Part shown: piece after piece, positions 25,688-33,751 of the stretch
Position numbering within the stretch: position 1 is the first letter of the stretch
How the letters are laid out: every line of letters starts with the position of its first letter
Assembly (NCBI RefSeq): GCF_007679345.1
Contig: NZ_VEGH01000006.1
Coordinates: 1-64,000 of the forward strand
DNA length: 64,000 nucleotides
DNA from: Cellulosimicrobium cellulans
GTDB taxonomy: Bacteria; Actinomycetota; Actinomycetes; Actinomycetales; Cellulomonadaceae
Direction of reading: 5' to 3'
Notes under the pieces: model-generated
What the model was told of the DNA's origin: nothing
Seen by the model: the letters and a program-made list of their open reading frames with translations, nothing else
Database searches by the model: none
Program-made: the position numbers and the translations under genes

Positions 25688-26623
25688 ATGCTGCAGCTCG
25701 ACGGGATCCACCGGTCCTTCGGGGACCGGCTGGTGCTCGACGACGTCGGCTTCTCGGTGGAGCGCGGCAAGCTCACCGGGTTCGTCGGCGGCAACGGCGC
25801 CGGCAAGACGACGACGATGCGGATCATCCTCGGGGTGCTCTCCGCGGACTCGGGCACGGTGACGCTCGACGGGAGCCCGCTGGGAGACGACCGCCGCCGG
25901 GCGTTCGGCTACATGCCGGAGGAGCGCGGGCTGTACCCGAAGATGCACGTGCTCGACCAGATCGCCTACCTGGCGCGGCTGCACGGCTACGACCGCCGTT
26001 CGGCCACCGAGCGCGCTCGGGACCTGCTGGAGAAGCTTGGGCTGGGCGAGCGCCTGGACAGCCCGGTCGACGACCTGTCGCTGGGCAACCAGCAGCGTGC
26101 GCAGATCGCGGCTGCGCTGGTGCATGACCCCGAGGTGCTCATCCTCGACGAGCCGTTCTCCGGCCTGGACCCGATGGCGGTCGACGTCGTGCTCGGCGTC
26201 CTGCAGGAGTACGCCTCCCGAGGCGTGCCGGTGCTGTTCTCCTCGCACCAGCTGGACGTCGTCGAACGGCTCTGCGACGACGTCGTCGTGATCGCGGGCG
26301 GGAAGATCAGGGCCTCCGGCGAGAAGGAGGCCCTGCGTCAGCAGTACTCGGCGCCCCGGTACGAGATCAGCTCGTCCGGCGACATGGGCTGGCTGCGCAC
26401 CGAGCCGGGCGTCCAGGTCGTCGAGTTCGCCGGCGGCTACGCCCTGTTCGACGCCGACGAGGCCACGGCCCAGCGGGTGCTGCGGGCCGCGCTGGACACC
26501 GCACCGGTGGCGCAGTTCGCGCCGGTCCGCCCCCGGCTGGCCGAGATCTTCCGGGACATCGTGACCGACGAGCAGCGCCACGACGGTCAGCCCGCCACGA
26601 CGACCAAGGAGTCCGTGCGATGA
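25688..26623 (+). CDS. ABC transporter ATP-binding protein, NatA-like
   Basis: A 311-aa ATPase. Walker A GGNGAGKTT lies at about 38-46, the signature is a variant LSLGNQQRAQ, Walker B is LILDEPFSGLD and the switch His is in LFSSHQLD. The C-terminal ~75 residues (DUF4162 position) end MRP-like in RLAEIFRDIV. This layout matches the NatA/YhaQ group that pairs with ABC-2 permeases carrying an extracytoplasmic loop. AGGAGACGAC precedes the ATG at 25688, preferred to an upstream in-frame start. Its stop overlaps the permease ATG. Probable export function, controlled by the adjacent two-component system. Confidence 0.93.
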   Translation: MLQLDGIHRSFGDRLVLDDVGFSVERGKLTGFVGGNGAGKTTTMRIILGVLSADSGTVTLDGSPLGDDRRRAFGYMPEERGLYPKMHVLDQIAYLARLHGYDRRSATERARDLLEKLGLGERLDSPVDDLSLGNQQRAQIAAALVHDPEVLILDEPFSGLDPMAVDVVLGVLQEYASRGVPVLFSSHQLDVVERLCDDVVVIAGGKIRASGEKEALRQQYSAPRYEISSSGDMGWLRTEPGVQVVEFAGGYALFDADEATAQRVLRAALDTAPVAQFAPVRPRLAEIFRDIVTDEQRHDGQPATTTKESVR

Positions 26624-27753
26624 GCAGCCCCACACCCCAGCGAGCCGGACGCCCCGCGGTCCCCGGCACCGCACAGGCGACCCTGCTGGTCGCTGAGCGT
26701 GAGATCCAGTCCCAGCTGCGGACCAAGTCCTTCATCGTGTCCACCGTCGTGATGCTCGCGCTGGTCCTGGGCGGCATCATCCTCACCTCCGTGCTCGGAG
26801 ACCGGCTCGGCGGCGGGGATACCAAGGTGGCGGTCGTGCCCGAGACCGCGCCGGTCGTGGCGGACGTCGAAGGGCTCGAGGCGGTCGACGTGCCGGACGC
26901 GGAGGCCGCCCGGGAGCTGGTGGAGTCCGAGGAGGTCTCCGCCGCGGTCCTGCCCGACGACGACGTCGACAACCCGCTCGGGTTCGTCGTCGTCGGCCTC
27001 GACTCCGCCCCGGACGGCGTGCTCGGTGCGCTGGCCGTCACGCCGCCGGTCGAGCTGCTGGACGAGGCCGACACCTCGGCGGGGGTGCGCTACCTCGTGT
27101 CCATCATGTTCGGTGCCGTGTTCCTGTTCGCCGCCTCGTCGTTCGGCGGTCAGATCGCCCAGAACACCGTGCAGGAGAAGCAGTCGCGGATCGTCGAGAT
27201 CCTGCTGTCCACCGTCCCGCCGCGTGCGCTCCTCGCGGGCAAGATCCTCGGCAACACGGCGCTCGCGGTCGGTCAGATCGCCGCGATCGGAGCGGTGGCG
27301 GTCCTCGGGCTGGTCCTGACCGGCCAGGACCAGCTGCTCGGCCTGATCGGCGCACCGGTCGCCTGGTTCGTGCTGTTCTTCCTCGTGGGGTTCGTGCTGC
27401 TGGCCGCGCTGTTCGCGTCCGCCGCATCGCTCGTCTCCCGCATCGAGGACACCGGCTCCGTGCTCATGCCGGTGATCATGCTGGTGATGATCCCGTACTT
27501 CGCCGTGATCTTCTTCAACGACAACGACCTCGTGCTGACGATCATGTCGTACGTGCCGTTCAGCGCCGCCGTGGGGATGCCTGTCCGCCTGTTCCTCGGC
27601 ACCGCCGAGTGGTGGGAACCGCTGCTCTCCCTGGTGATCCTCGCGGCGTCGGCCCTGGTCGTCACGGCGGTCGGCGCTCGAATCTACTCCCGCTCGGTCC
27701 TCCGCACCGGCCGCCGGGTCAAGCTCTCGGAGGCCCTGACGAAGGCGGCCTGA
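26620..27753 (+). CDS. ABC-2 type permease, NatB-like
   Basis: A 377-aa membrane protein. An N-terminal helix (FIVSTVVMLALVLGGIILTSVLG) is followed by a ~120-residue extracytoplasmic domain and then five to six transmembrane helices. The NTVQEKQSRIVEILLSTVPP segment after helix 2 is the hallmark of NatB/ABC-2 permeases, coupling to the ATPase. It begins by ATGA overlap with the ATPase gene and ends at a strong bidirectional hairpin. Likely an exporter of ions, lipids or antimicrobial peptides. Confidence 0.92.
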   Translation: MSSPTPQRAGRPAVPGTAQATLLVAEREIQSQLRTKSFIVSTVVMLALVLGGIILTSVLGDRLGGGDTKVAVVPETAPVVADVEGLEAVDVPDAEAARELVESEEVSAAVLPDDDVDNPLGFVVVGLDSAPDGVLGALAVTPPVELLDEADTSAGVRYLVSIMFGAVFLFAASSFGGQIAQNTVQEKQSRIVEILLSTVPPRALLAGKILGNTALAVGQIAAIGAVAVLGLVLTGQDQLLGLIGAPVAWFVLFFLVGFVLLAALFASAASLVSRIEDTGSVLMPVIMLVMIPYFAVIFFNDNDLVLTIMSYVPFSAAVGMPVRLFLGTAEWWEPLLSLVILAASALVVTAVGARIYSRSVLRTGRRVKLSEALTKAA

Positions 27754-27763
27754 TCGGGAGCGC

Positions 27764-27800
27764 AGCGGGCCGGTGCGCAACAGTTGCGCACCGGCCCGCT
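27764..27800. terminator. bidirectional hairpin terminator
   Basis: A 17-bp perfect stem (27764-27780 with 27784-27800, AGCGGGCCGGTGCGCAA and its complement) closes a 3-nt loop. It lies between the ABC-2 permease (+) and the end of the RiPP operon (-), so it can stop both converging transcripts. Confidence 0.85.
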
Positions 27801-27863
27801 GACATCGAGCCCGTCCCGGTAAGCGGCCTGCCGTGAGCGAACCCTCCGTCGGCTCCCACGAGT

Positions 27864-29675
27864 TCACGCCTCTCTCAGCAGATCGTGCAGGACCGGGTCG
27901 TCTCTCTCGACGGCATGGACGCGTCCCTGACAGACCAGAACACGATGATCCGCAGCACGGGCGACGACCGGATCGTGCGTCACGACGATGCGCGTGCAGT
28001 CGCGCATCCGCACGAGGAGCTGGACAAGCTCGCGCGCATGAACCGGGTCCTGCGCTGACGTCGGCTCGTCGAGCAGGAGCAGGCCGCTTCGGCGGAACAG
28101 AGCCCGCGCAGTGGCGATTCGTTGCCACTGCCCAACGGATGGTTCGACGCCGTTCTCGAACTCCTTGCCGAGGGTTGTGTCGAGCGAGTCGCAACCTAGC
28201 TCGCGTGGTGAGACGCGAACCTGCGACAGGAGTTCTTCGACCTCCTCGTCCGCGCCCACACGGGCGACGTCGCCGAGCGTCACGTTGTCGCGGAGAGACA
28301 TCTGGTAGCGGAGCGGGTCCTGGAACAAGATGGCGATCCTGGCGCGCACGGACTCCAGTGAGTACGCGTCTGCGCTGACGCCGTTCACGAGGTACTGCCC
28401 CGACTCCGGGACGCACAACCTGGCGATGACTCGAGCGAGCGTGGTCTTGCCGGAACCGCTCTGTCCGACGATCGCGACCATCGACCCCGCAGGTATCGCG
28501 AGGTCGACGTCCAGTAGCGTCGCCTCCTGTCGGGACGGATAGGTGTAGCGGACCCGCCGGAGCTCGACGCCGATCGGGCCTGCGGCGGTCAGAGCACGGG
28601 CGCCTTCGGGACGTGGAGCGGGGGTGCTGTCTAGGTACGCGACGAGGTTCGAGCTGTACAGCAGGTCCTCATGCATCATCGTCACCCCGCGTACCACCTG
28701 ACCCGCCGCGTCCTGGAGGGACCCGATCGCCTGCAGGCACCCGGTGAGCTGCCCCACGGCCCCGTGTGTCAGGGCTGTCGAGGTCGCTCGCCACACTGCT
28801 GAGAGGTAGAGGCCGAGCCCGAACAACCCCCACGCTCCGTCGACCGCCGCAGTGCGCTGGACGTACGAGCGGTCTTGCCGGGCAATGGCCGAGATGATGG
28901 ATGTGTGCTGCGCGAGGAATCGAGGTGACACCGCGAAATGGCGAACTTCCCGGATGGTGCTCGTCCTGAGCAGGAGACCCTCCAAGTAGCGAGCCATTCG
29001 CTTCTTCCCCGTCCGGTCGACGTCAACAGAATACTGTCGACGTGCCATTCGCACTGATGCGATGAACGATGGGAAAGGTGCGACGATGAGAAGCGCGGCG
29101 ATGGCGGGGTCCCAGGTGATCAGGATCAGGCCGATCGAGCAAAGGGTGGCGACGCTCGCGAGAACAGTTAATGCCGTGACGATCAGGCGGACGACGCGGT
29201 CGGCTCCCTCCGTCCCGGCACGGTGCATCGCGTCGAGTGCTTCTGGCGACTCGAACCGGTCGATGTCGACGGAGGCTGACTTGGCCAGATAGCTGCCCTT
29301 GATGGCGACGCCTGCTCGGATTCGGACCTCGGCCTCGAGGACCGACGCGAGCCGCGTGCCACTGAACGTCAGAAGGAGAGCCGCGCCGAAAAGAGCCCCG
29401 GCGTGGAGGACCGCGGGTCCCGCGCCGGGCGACTCGGCGGTGGCGTACGCGTTCACGGCGTCGATAAGGCTCGCGACGGCCCAGACGTTCGCGGCCGGCA
29501 AGAAGCCGTTGACCATCGACAGCATCGCGAACACGGCTACGCGGGCACGCCCCGTCTGGTAGACAATCCGCACGCACCTGCTCAACGTGCCCAAGGGATG
29601 CGCCGGACCGCGTGAAGTGCCGGAGGGGCGGCGGTGCTTCGTCTGCGCGGACGGGCCCCTCAACGGATCAACCAT
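27864..29675 (-). CDS. ABC exporter of the RiPP operon (fused permease-ATPase)
   Basis: A 603-aa half-transporter. Residues 40-330 contain about six transmembrane helices. The ATPase domain has Walker A GQSGSGKTT, a degenerate signature PSVGQWQRI in place of LSGGQ, and Walker B LLLLDEPTSAQD. There is no N-terminal C39 peptidase domain, so it probably exports the mature peptide or leaves proteolysis to another enzyme. Its ATG overlaps the last 16 nt of the methyltransferase gene, making it the last gene of the precursor-radical SAM-methyltransferase-exporter operon. Codon use is less G/C-biased than in neighbouring genes. Exporter assignment is firm; the peptide cargo is inferred from context. 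Confidence 0.88.
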   Translation of the reverse strand: MVDPLRGPSAQTKHRRPSGTSRGPAHPLGTLSRCVRIVYQTGRARVAVFAMLSMVNGFLPAANVWAVASLIDAVNAYATAESPGAGPAVLHAGALFGAALLLTFSGTRLASVLEAEVRIRAGVAIKGSYLAKSASVDIDRFESPEALDAMHRAGTEGADRVVRLIVTALTVLASVATLCSIGLILITWDPAIAALLIVAPFPSFIASVRMARRQYSVDVDRTGKKRMARYLEGLLLRTSTIREVRHFAVSPRFLAQHTSIISAIARQDRSYVQRTAAVDGAWGLFGLGLYLSAVWRATSTALTHGAVGQLTGCLQAIGSLQDAAGQVVRGVTMMHEDLLYSSNLVAYLDSTPAPRPEGARALTAAGPIGVELRRVRYTYPSRQEATLLDVDLAIPAGSMVAIVGQSGSGKTTLARVIARLCVPESGQYLVNGVSADAYSLESVRARIAILFQDPLRYQMSLRDNVTLGDVARVGADEEVEELLSQVRVSPRELGCDSLDTTLGKEFENGVEPSVGQWQRIATARALFRRSGLLLLDEPTSAQDPVHARELVQLLVRMRDCTRIVVTHDPVVARAADHRVLVCQGRVHAVERDDPVLHDLLREA

Positions 29676-30775
29676 GGGTTCGGACCGGGGTCGTCGGGGG
29701 AGCTGAAGTCCTGGACGCTCACCTCACCCTGGCCGCGCCAGGCCCGCAGCGTCAGGCTGCAGACACCGGTCGTCTCATCAGAGGCGTAGAGCGCGGCCAA
29801 GTCCGACGCTCGCGATTGCAGGTCGACGGGCGCCTCTCCTCGGTGGTCCAGGGACGTGGCCGCGACGCCATGCACCCACGCCGAGTCCGGCGTCACGCCG
29901 TAGGACTGGATGATCGTCACGAGGACGTCGACGTCACCGTCTTCGGCCGCCGCTTCGATCATGCGGATGTCCTGCAGCTCGAACCCGCGGACCCGTGCCG
30001 CGCACACGACCAGTGCTGACCCGTCTGGCGTCAGGCGCTCCCCGGCGCCACGGATGACCCGGAGGGCAACGTCGAGCCCCGAGGGGCCACCGTCTCCGAC
30101 AAACGGGTACGCACAGCCGGCGGGAATGGGCAGGAGCGGCGGGTTGGCGACGATGAGGTCGTAAGGCCCGACCGTGTCCTCAGCTGCATAGAGGTCGCCG
30201 CACCGGACGCGTGCCATGCCCGAGAGGTCGTTGAGCTCCGCGTTGAGCGCGAACAGCTCGCACGCGATCGGGTTGATTTCCGCAGCGTCGACGACAAACC
30301 CGTGCGAGGCCATGACGAGCGACTGGGCCCCCGGGCCCGCGCACAGATCGAGCGCGCGTCCGCCCCGAGACGACGGGATTCGGGTGGCGAGGCCCACGGA
30401 GTCGGTTCCGAAGTACAGGGTCGGTGTCCCCGAGGGGCGGTCGGCGAGGAGCCAGCAGCCGCCGAAGCGGTACAGGGCGAGACCGTCGAGCGTCACCAGG
30501 TCACCAGTAGTCCTCGCCACGCCTGCGGCCGTGAGAGCGTCGACGACCTCACGTTCTCGCGAACCGTGGAACGCGGACAACGTGATGGGCTCGCCGGCAG
30601 CGAGCAAGGACAGCATGGGGTGGAGCCTCGGTTCAAGCAGCGGCCAGAGCCGAGCGGCGGTCTTGGCGAAGTCGTTCCACGGGTCCAGGGAGTCGTAGAG
30701 GTCCGTCACGCCGGCCCGGTCGAGGGCTTGGCGGACCCGCTCGAAGCGGTCTCTGGTTGGTGCTACGTCGCTCAC
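29660..30775 (-). CDS. SAM-dependent methyltransferase with NPP motif
   Basis: A 371-aa class I methyltransferase. An N-terminal helical domain (~1-110) precedes the Rossmann core with motif I ALDLCAGPGAQS at 141-152, the acidic motif AAEIN at about 164-168, and the catalytic NPPLLPIP at 211-218. NPP(Y/F)-type motifs characterise enzymes that methylate planar amides or exocyclic amines, such as PrmC/HemK on glutamine. That makes Asn side-chain N-methylation of the neighbouring Asn-rich precursor a reasonable hypothesis. It starts at a GTG overlapping the radical SAM stop (GTGA) and its 3' end overlaps the exporter gene. A generic rRNA or release-factor methylase is the main alternative. Confidence 0.75.
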   Translation of the reverse strand: MSDVAPTRDRFERVRQALDRAGVTDLYDSLDPWNDFAKTAARLWPLLEPRLHPMLSLLAAGEPITLSAFHGSREREVVDALTAAGVARTTGDLVTLDGLALYRFGGCWLLADRPSGTPTLYFGTDSVGLATRIPSSRGGRALDLCAGPGAQSLVMASHGFVVDAAEINPIACELFALNAELNDLSGMARVRCGDLYAAEDTVGPYDLIVANPPLLPIPAGCAYPFVGDGGPSGLDVALRVIRGAGERLTPDGSALVVCAARVRGFELQDIRMIEAAAEDGDVDVLVTIIQSYGVTPDSAWVHGVAATSLDHRGEAPVDLQSRASDLAALYASDETTGVCSLTLRAWRGQGEVSVQDFSSPDDPGPNPWLIR

Positions 30776-31872
30776 CGACGAGCCTCCTGACGTGCCGCGG
30801 CCTCGGTGATCGCAACCGCAGCGGCGACCTCTTCCGCAATCTGGTCGATGTGGGTCCGGAGGTATGCCACCGTCTCGGGGTCCCCCGTCACGTCGTCGCA
30901 GATCTCGCAGATCGACGCGTACTCGAGGCGCGAGCGCCGGGCTGCGCCCCCCTCCCGCGCCATGCGAAGGAGATGCCCGGGCCCCAGGTAGTGGATCGCC
31001 TGCAGGATGGTCGACTGAAGCTCGTCCGGTCCCGAGCGGGTGCCTCCGAAGTCCAGGACGGCGTTCCCGGCAGGGTTGACGCCACAGCACGCGGCGACAT
31101 GGTTGCGAGGAGTGATGACAGGGTCACGATTGCCGGGCGGGCAGCTCTGGAGCATCACTGTCTCCTTGTGCGTGGGGAACGACACGTATCCAGCCCGCAG
31201 CCCGCGGCCGCGTCCGAGCCGCAGGAGAGAACCGTTGGAGATGAGGTAGCGCGTACCGTCGCTGTCGGGTTCGGGCAGCGGGAGACGCGCGCCGGTAGCG
31301 GGGTCGTATGCCAGTGGCAGATCCTCTCCCAGGAGGTCCATCAACCATCTCGGGGTGACGCGCGAGCGTTTGCCCGAGGCGAGTGCGATGAGCACGGTGT
31401 CGAACCCACGGTTCCGACTGGCTTCCCAGGCCCGCACGATGTTGCTCTCTGGTATCCAGACGCGGTGGAAATCGTCGTAGCTGTAGTTGATCTCGTTCAG
31501 CCCGCACTCTCGGAGTGATCGGATCGTCGCAGCGGTTTCGACGTCGTTGGTCGCCCACTCGGCGTTGGTGACCACGCGGGTTGCGAGTCCATTGACATGC
31601 GCGTATGAGACCGCATCGAGCAGATCTTCACCTAACCTTGTGCACTCCCCGCCGGTGAAGATCACCTGCTGATAACCATCTCGGATGGCGATCTCATCAA
31701 TTCCCCTGCGCATCTGGTCGAAGGTGAGCATCGCGTGCTCGTCTGGTCCCGAGAGCATCAGGCAGTGTGCGCACCGGGCGCTGCATTCGTCGGTGGTGAT
31801 AAAAGTCAGTGCGGTTCTCGGGAAGTAGGACGCTGCTCGAATGGGATCGTCGTCCACCGGATTGGGGGGCAT
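30772..31872 (-). CDS. radical SAM peptide-modifying enzyme
   Basis: A 366-aa radical SAM protein. The [4Fe-4S]-binding motif is CSARCAHC, with Cys30, Cys34 and Cys37 (CX3CX2C), and the SAM-binding GGE is at 74-76 (IFTGGECTRL). NEINYSYDDFHRVWIP is a further conserved-looking block. Extra cysteines in the second half (LQSCPPG, HVAACCGVN, ICEICDD) could bind an auxiliary cluster, as in peptide-modifying family members. Position directly after the precursor gene points to epimerisation, crosslinking or another backbone change of that peptide. The ATG at 31872 has CGGAG 7 nt upstream, unlike the ATG-less upstream in-frame start at 31929. The exact reaction cannot be read from sequence. Confidence 0.82.
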   Translation of the reverse strand: MPPNPVDDDPIRAASYFPRTALTFITTDECSARCAHCLMLSGPDEHAMLTFDQMRRGIDEIAIRDGYQQVIFTGGECTRLGEDLLDAVSYAHVNGLATRVVTNAEWATNDVETAATIRSLRECGLNEINYSYDDFHRVWIPESNIVRAWEASRNRGFDTVLIALASGKRSRVTPRWLMDLLGEDLPLAYDPATGARLPLPEPDSDGTRYLISNGSLLRLGRGRGLRAGYVSFPTHKETVMLQSCPPGNRDPVITPRNHVAACCGVNPAGNAVLDFGGTRSGPDELQSTILQAIHYLGPGHLLRMAREGGAARRSRLEYASICEICDDVTGDPETVAYLRTHIDQIAEEVAAAVAITEAAARQEARR

Positions 31873-32071
31873 GCTGTGCTCCGCAGAGATCGAAGGGGGC
31901 CGTACTGTGAGCAGAGCTCGACGCGGCACGGCACGGGCTAGCCATCACGGCTTTGCGCACGGTGATGAGCGGCGCGGCGCAGCAGCGCTCGCCCGCAACG
32001 TCGCGAGCTGCGTGCATGGCGCCGCGCCGCGGCGGTCGCCGGCTGACGCCGGTCACCTTGGAGTGGTCTGT

Positions 32072-32773
32072 TCAGGCGGCGAGCATCCAGGCGTCCAAGA
32101 CGGTCGCGCTGCCGTGCTCGTCAGTGCCGACGCTGACTTCGAACTCAACTCCGCGGTGCGTCAGCTTGAACCGTTCGACCGTGCGTCCCACCCGCGAAGC
32201 TCCCGTCTCGTCGAGTAGCGATTTCATCAGGGCGGCTTGACGTACGTCGCTGTAACCCTGAGCTCCCAGCGTTGCTCGCACCTGCCCGGCCAGGTACTTC
32301 GGTGAGAGCGACAAGCGCTGGAACTGACGACTCGATCGGGCTACATTCGGGTCTGCGAGTCCACGAACGTTCGTGTTCACGGCTGCATTCGCGTTCGCCG
32401 CCGCGTTGACGCCTGCCACGGCATTTGCTGCCGCGACGACGTTGACGACGACGACCACGTTCGCGAGAGGGACGACGATTCGTGGCTGCGGCTCTCCGGT
32501 GCTGCTCGGCTCGTGTCGCACGCGCGCGGCGACCGTCTTCGCGACGGCGAGGCGCGCGTTCCGCGCGACGGACTCGAGGAGGTCGTGGATTCCGATGCTG
32601 TCGTCCCCGACTCGGACCGACACGTTGTCGATCCCCTCATGCTTGAGGTAGGTGGACGGAGACTTCTCGAACGCCGAACGTAGCTCGTCGTCCACAGTCA
32701 CCCTCTGCAGTACTCGCGGTAGGTCACTCACTCCTTCGTGATCGGCGATCTCCAGCACCGACAAATTGGACAT
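32072..32773 (-). CDS. putative RiPP precursor with internal period-6 Asn core
   Basis: A 233-aa protein in three parts. Residues 1-98 resemble a nitrile-hydratase/Nif11-type long leader (RVTVDDELRSAFEKSPSTYL, then a Gly-Ile-Asp turn and VSVRVGDDSIGIHDLL). Residues 99-137 are almost only Ala, Val and Asn, bounded by Arg98 and Arg137. Asn occurs at 105, 111, 117, 123, 129 and 135, an exact six-residue period, plus 127 and 133. Residues 138-233 are a normal-composition C-terminal region of unknown fold. AAAGGAG precedes the ATG by 6 nt. It is the first gene of an operon with a radical SAM enzyme, an NPP-type methyltransferase and an exporter. Naming it a precursor is inference; a structural membrane protein is the alternative. 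Confidence 0.7.
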   Translation of the reverse strand: MSNLSVLEIADHEGVSDLPRVLQRVTVDDELRSAFEKSPSTYLKHEGIDNVSVRVGDDSIGIHDLLESVARNARLAVAKTVAARVRHEPSSTGEPQPRIVVPLANVVVVVNVVAAANAVAGVNAAANANAAVNTNVRGLADPNVARSSRQFQRLSLSPKYLAGQVRATLGAQGYSDVRQAALMKSLLDETGASRVGRTVERFKLTHRGVEFEVSVGTDEHGSATVLDAWMLAA

Positions 32774-32831
32774 TTCGGCTCCTTTGCCTCTCTGTGAGTC
32801 GGCCAGCGTGCAGGCTGAATGCTGGCGCGAA

Positions 32832-32853
32832 GGCGGTGCGACTTTGCACCGCC
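32832..32853 (-). promoter_or_regulatory. leader hairpin before the precursor gene
   Basis: GGCGGTGC (32832-32839) pairs with GCACCGCC (32846-32853) around a 6-nt loop, about 60 nt upstream of the precursor ATG. It may stabilise or regulate the leader mRNA. No T-tract follows. Confidence 0.4.
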
Positions 32854-32876
32854 GTGTTCCCGCGCTATCGGGTAGA

Positions 32877-32892
32877 TCACCCGAACGGGTGA
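32877..32892. promoter_or_regulatory. inverted repeat, possible operator of the RiPP operon
   Basis: TCACCC-N4-GGGTGA lies about 105-120 bp upstream of the precursor gene in an A/T-richer 324-bp gap that otherwise holds no gene. Its symmetry and position fit a repressor or activator site. The regulator is unknown; the MarR protein encoded just upstream is a candidate. Confidence 0.4.
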
Positions 32893-33097
32893 AAACCCAT
32901 TGAGGTAGGTGCCCGGATGGGTGTCGATGAATAACAGGGGTGCGCGCTGCAAGCAAGAGCAGTTGGTCCCAAGGTGGTGCCGACCGTTCAGTCCCAGGTC
33001 AGCCCGCCCCCTCACGTCGTCCCGCCGGACCGGACTCGCGTTCGACCTCTGCCTGTTCCGGAAACCGAGTGCCGCGGTGGCGTGCCCTTCCTCGCGG

Positions 33098-33631
33098 TCA
33101 GGGGGTGTCGAACGGGGCGACCAGGGTGCGGAGCAGGTCCGCCAGGCGGTCGCGTTCGGGGGTCGGGAGCGACGAGAGGAGGTCGCGCTCGATCTCCAGG
33201 AGCGTCGACATCGCGGCGTCGACGCGGGTCCGGCCCTCGTCCGTCAGGCTGACCAGCACGCCGCGGCGGTCGTCCGGGGACGGCAGCCGCTCGACGAGCG
33301 CGCGGGACGCGAGCCGGTCGATGCGGTTGGTCATGGTCCCGCTGGTCACCAGGGTCTGGGTCAGCAGGGCGCCGGGCGACATCCGGTACGGCGCGCCGGC
33401 GCGGCGCAGCGCGGACAGCACGTCGAACTCCCACGGCTCCAGGCCGTGCCGGGCGAACGCCTGCCGGCGCGCGAGGTCCAGGTGCCGGGACAGCCGGGTG
33501 ACCCGGGACAGCACCGACAGCGGCGCGACGTCGAGGTCCGGGCGTTCGCGGGCCCAGGCCTCGACGATCCGGTCGACCTCGTCCCGGGCCCCGGACGCGT
33601 CCGGGTGCGCGGGGGACTCGGCTGCCGACAT
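33098..33631 (-). CDS. MarR family transcriptional regulator
   Basis: A 177-aa winged-helix regulator. The fold is readable from LSVLSRVTRLSRHLDLARRQAFARHGLEPWEFDVLSALRRAG, the recognition-helix region LLTQTLVTSGTMTNRIDRLA, and the wing SRALVERLPSPDDRRGVLVSLTDEGR, which is the standard MarR DxRxxxvxLTxxG signature. The ATG at 33631 is preceded at exactly 7 nt by TACCCT, indicating a leaderless mRNA. It is divergent from the SdpI-like gene and lies upstream of the RiPP operon on the same strand. MarR proteins usually respond to small aromatic or oxidative ligands; its target here is unknown. Confidence 0.93.
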   Translation of the reverse strand: MSAAESPAHPDASGARDEVDRIVEAWARERPDLDVAPLSVLSRVTRLSRHLDLARRQAFARHGLEPWEFDVLSALRRAGAPYRMSPGALLTQTLVTSGTMTNRIDRLASRALVERLPSPDDRRGVLVSLTDEGRTRVDAAMSTLLEIERDLLSSLPTPERDRLADLLRTLVAPFDTP

Positions 33632-33638
33632 GCGGGCG

Positions 33639-33644
33639 AGGGTA
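33639..33644 (-). promoter_or_regulatory. -10 box of leaderless marR transcript
   Basis: TACCCT on the minus strand, 7 nt from the MarR ATG. Confidence 0.45.
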
Positions 33645-33751
33645 CTCGACGCGCGCCCGGGACCTCGGTCTCTGGTGGCCGGGCGACGCGCGCGGTGGTC
33701 TGGTGGGCGCGGGGGTCGGCGGGGGTCCGGCCGCCCGAGGAGGTGGCGCAG

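Noticed and set aside
31697..32056. Small Cys-containing frame in the gap between the precursor and the radical SAM gene, considered as a second precursor
   Set aside because: No ribosome-binding site, most of it overlaps the radical SAM gene, and it has no repeat or leader character.
32377..32470. Asn-rich precursor segment as an ordinary transmembrane helix
   Set aside because: Hydrophobicity is high, but Asn every six residues would be unfavourable in a helix and the segment lacks flanking topology signals; kept as the main alternative, not the preferred reading.
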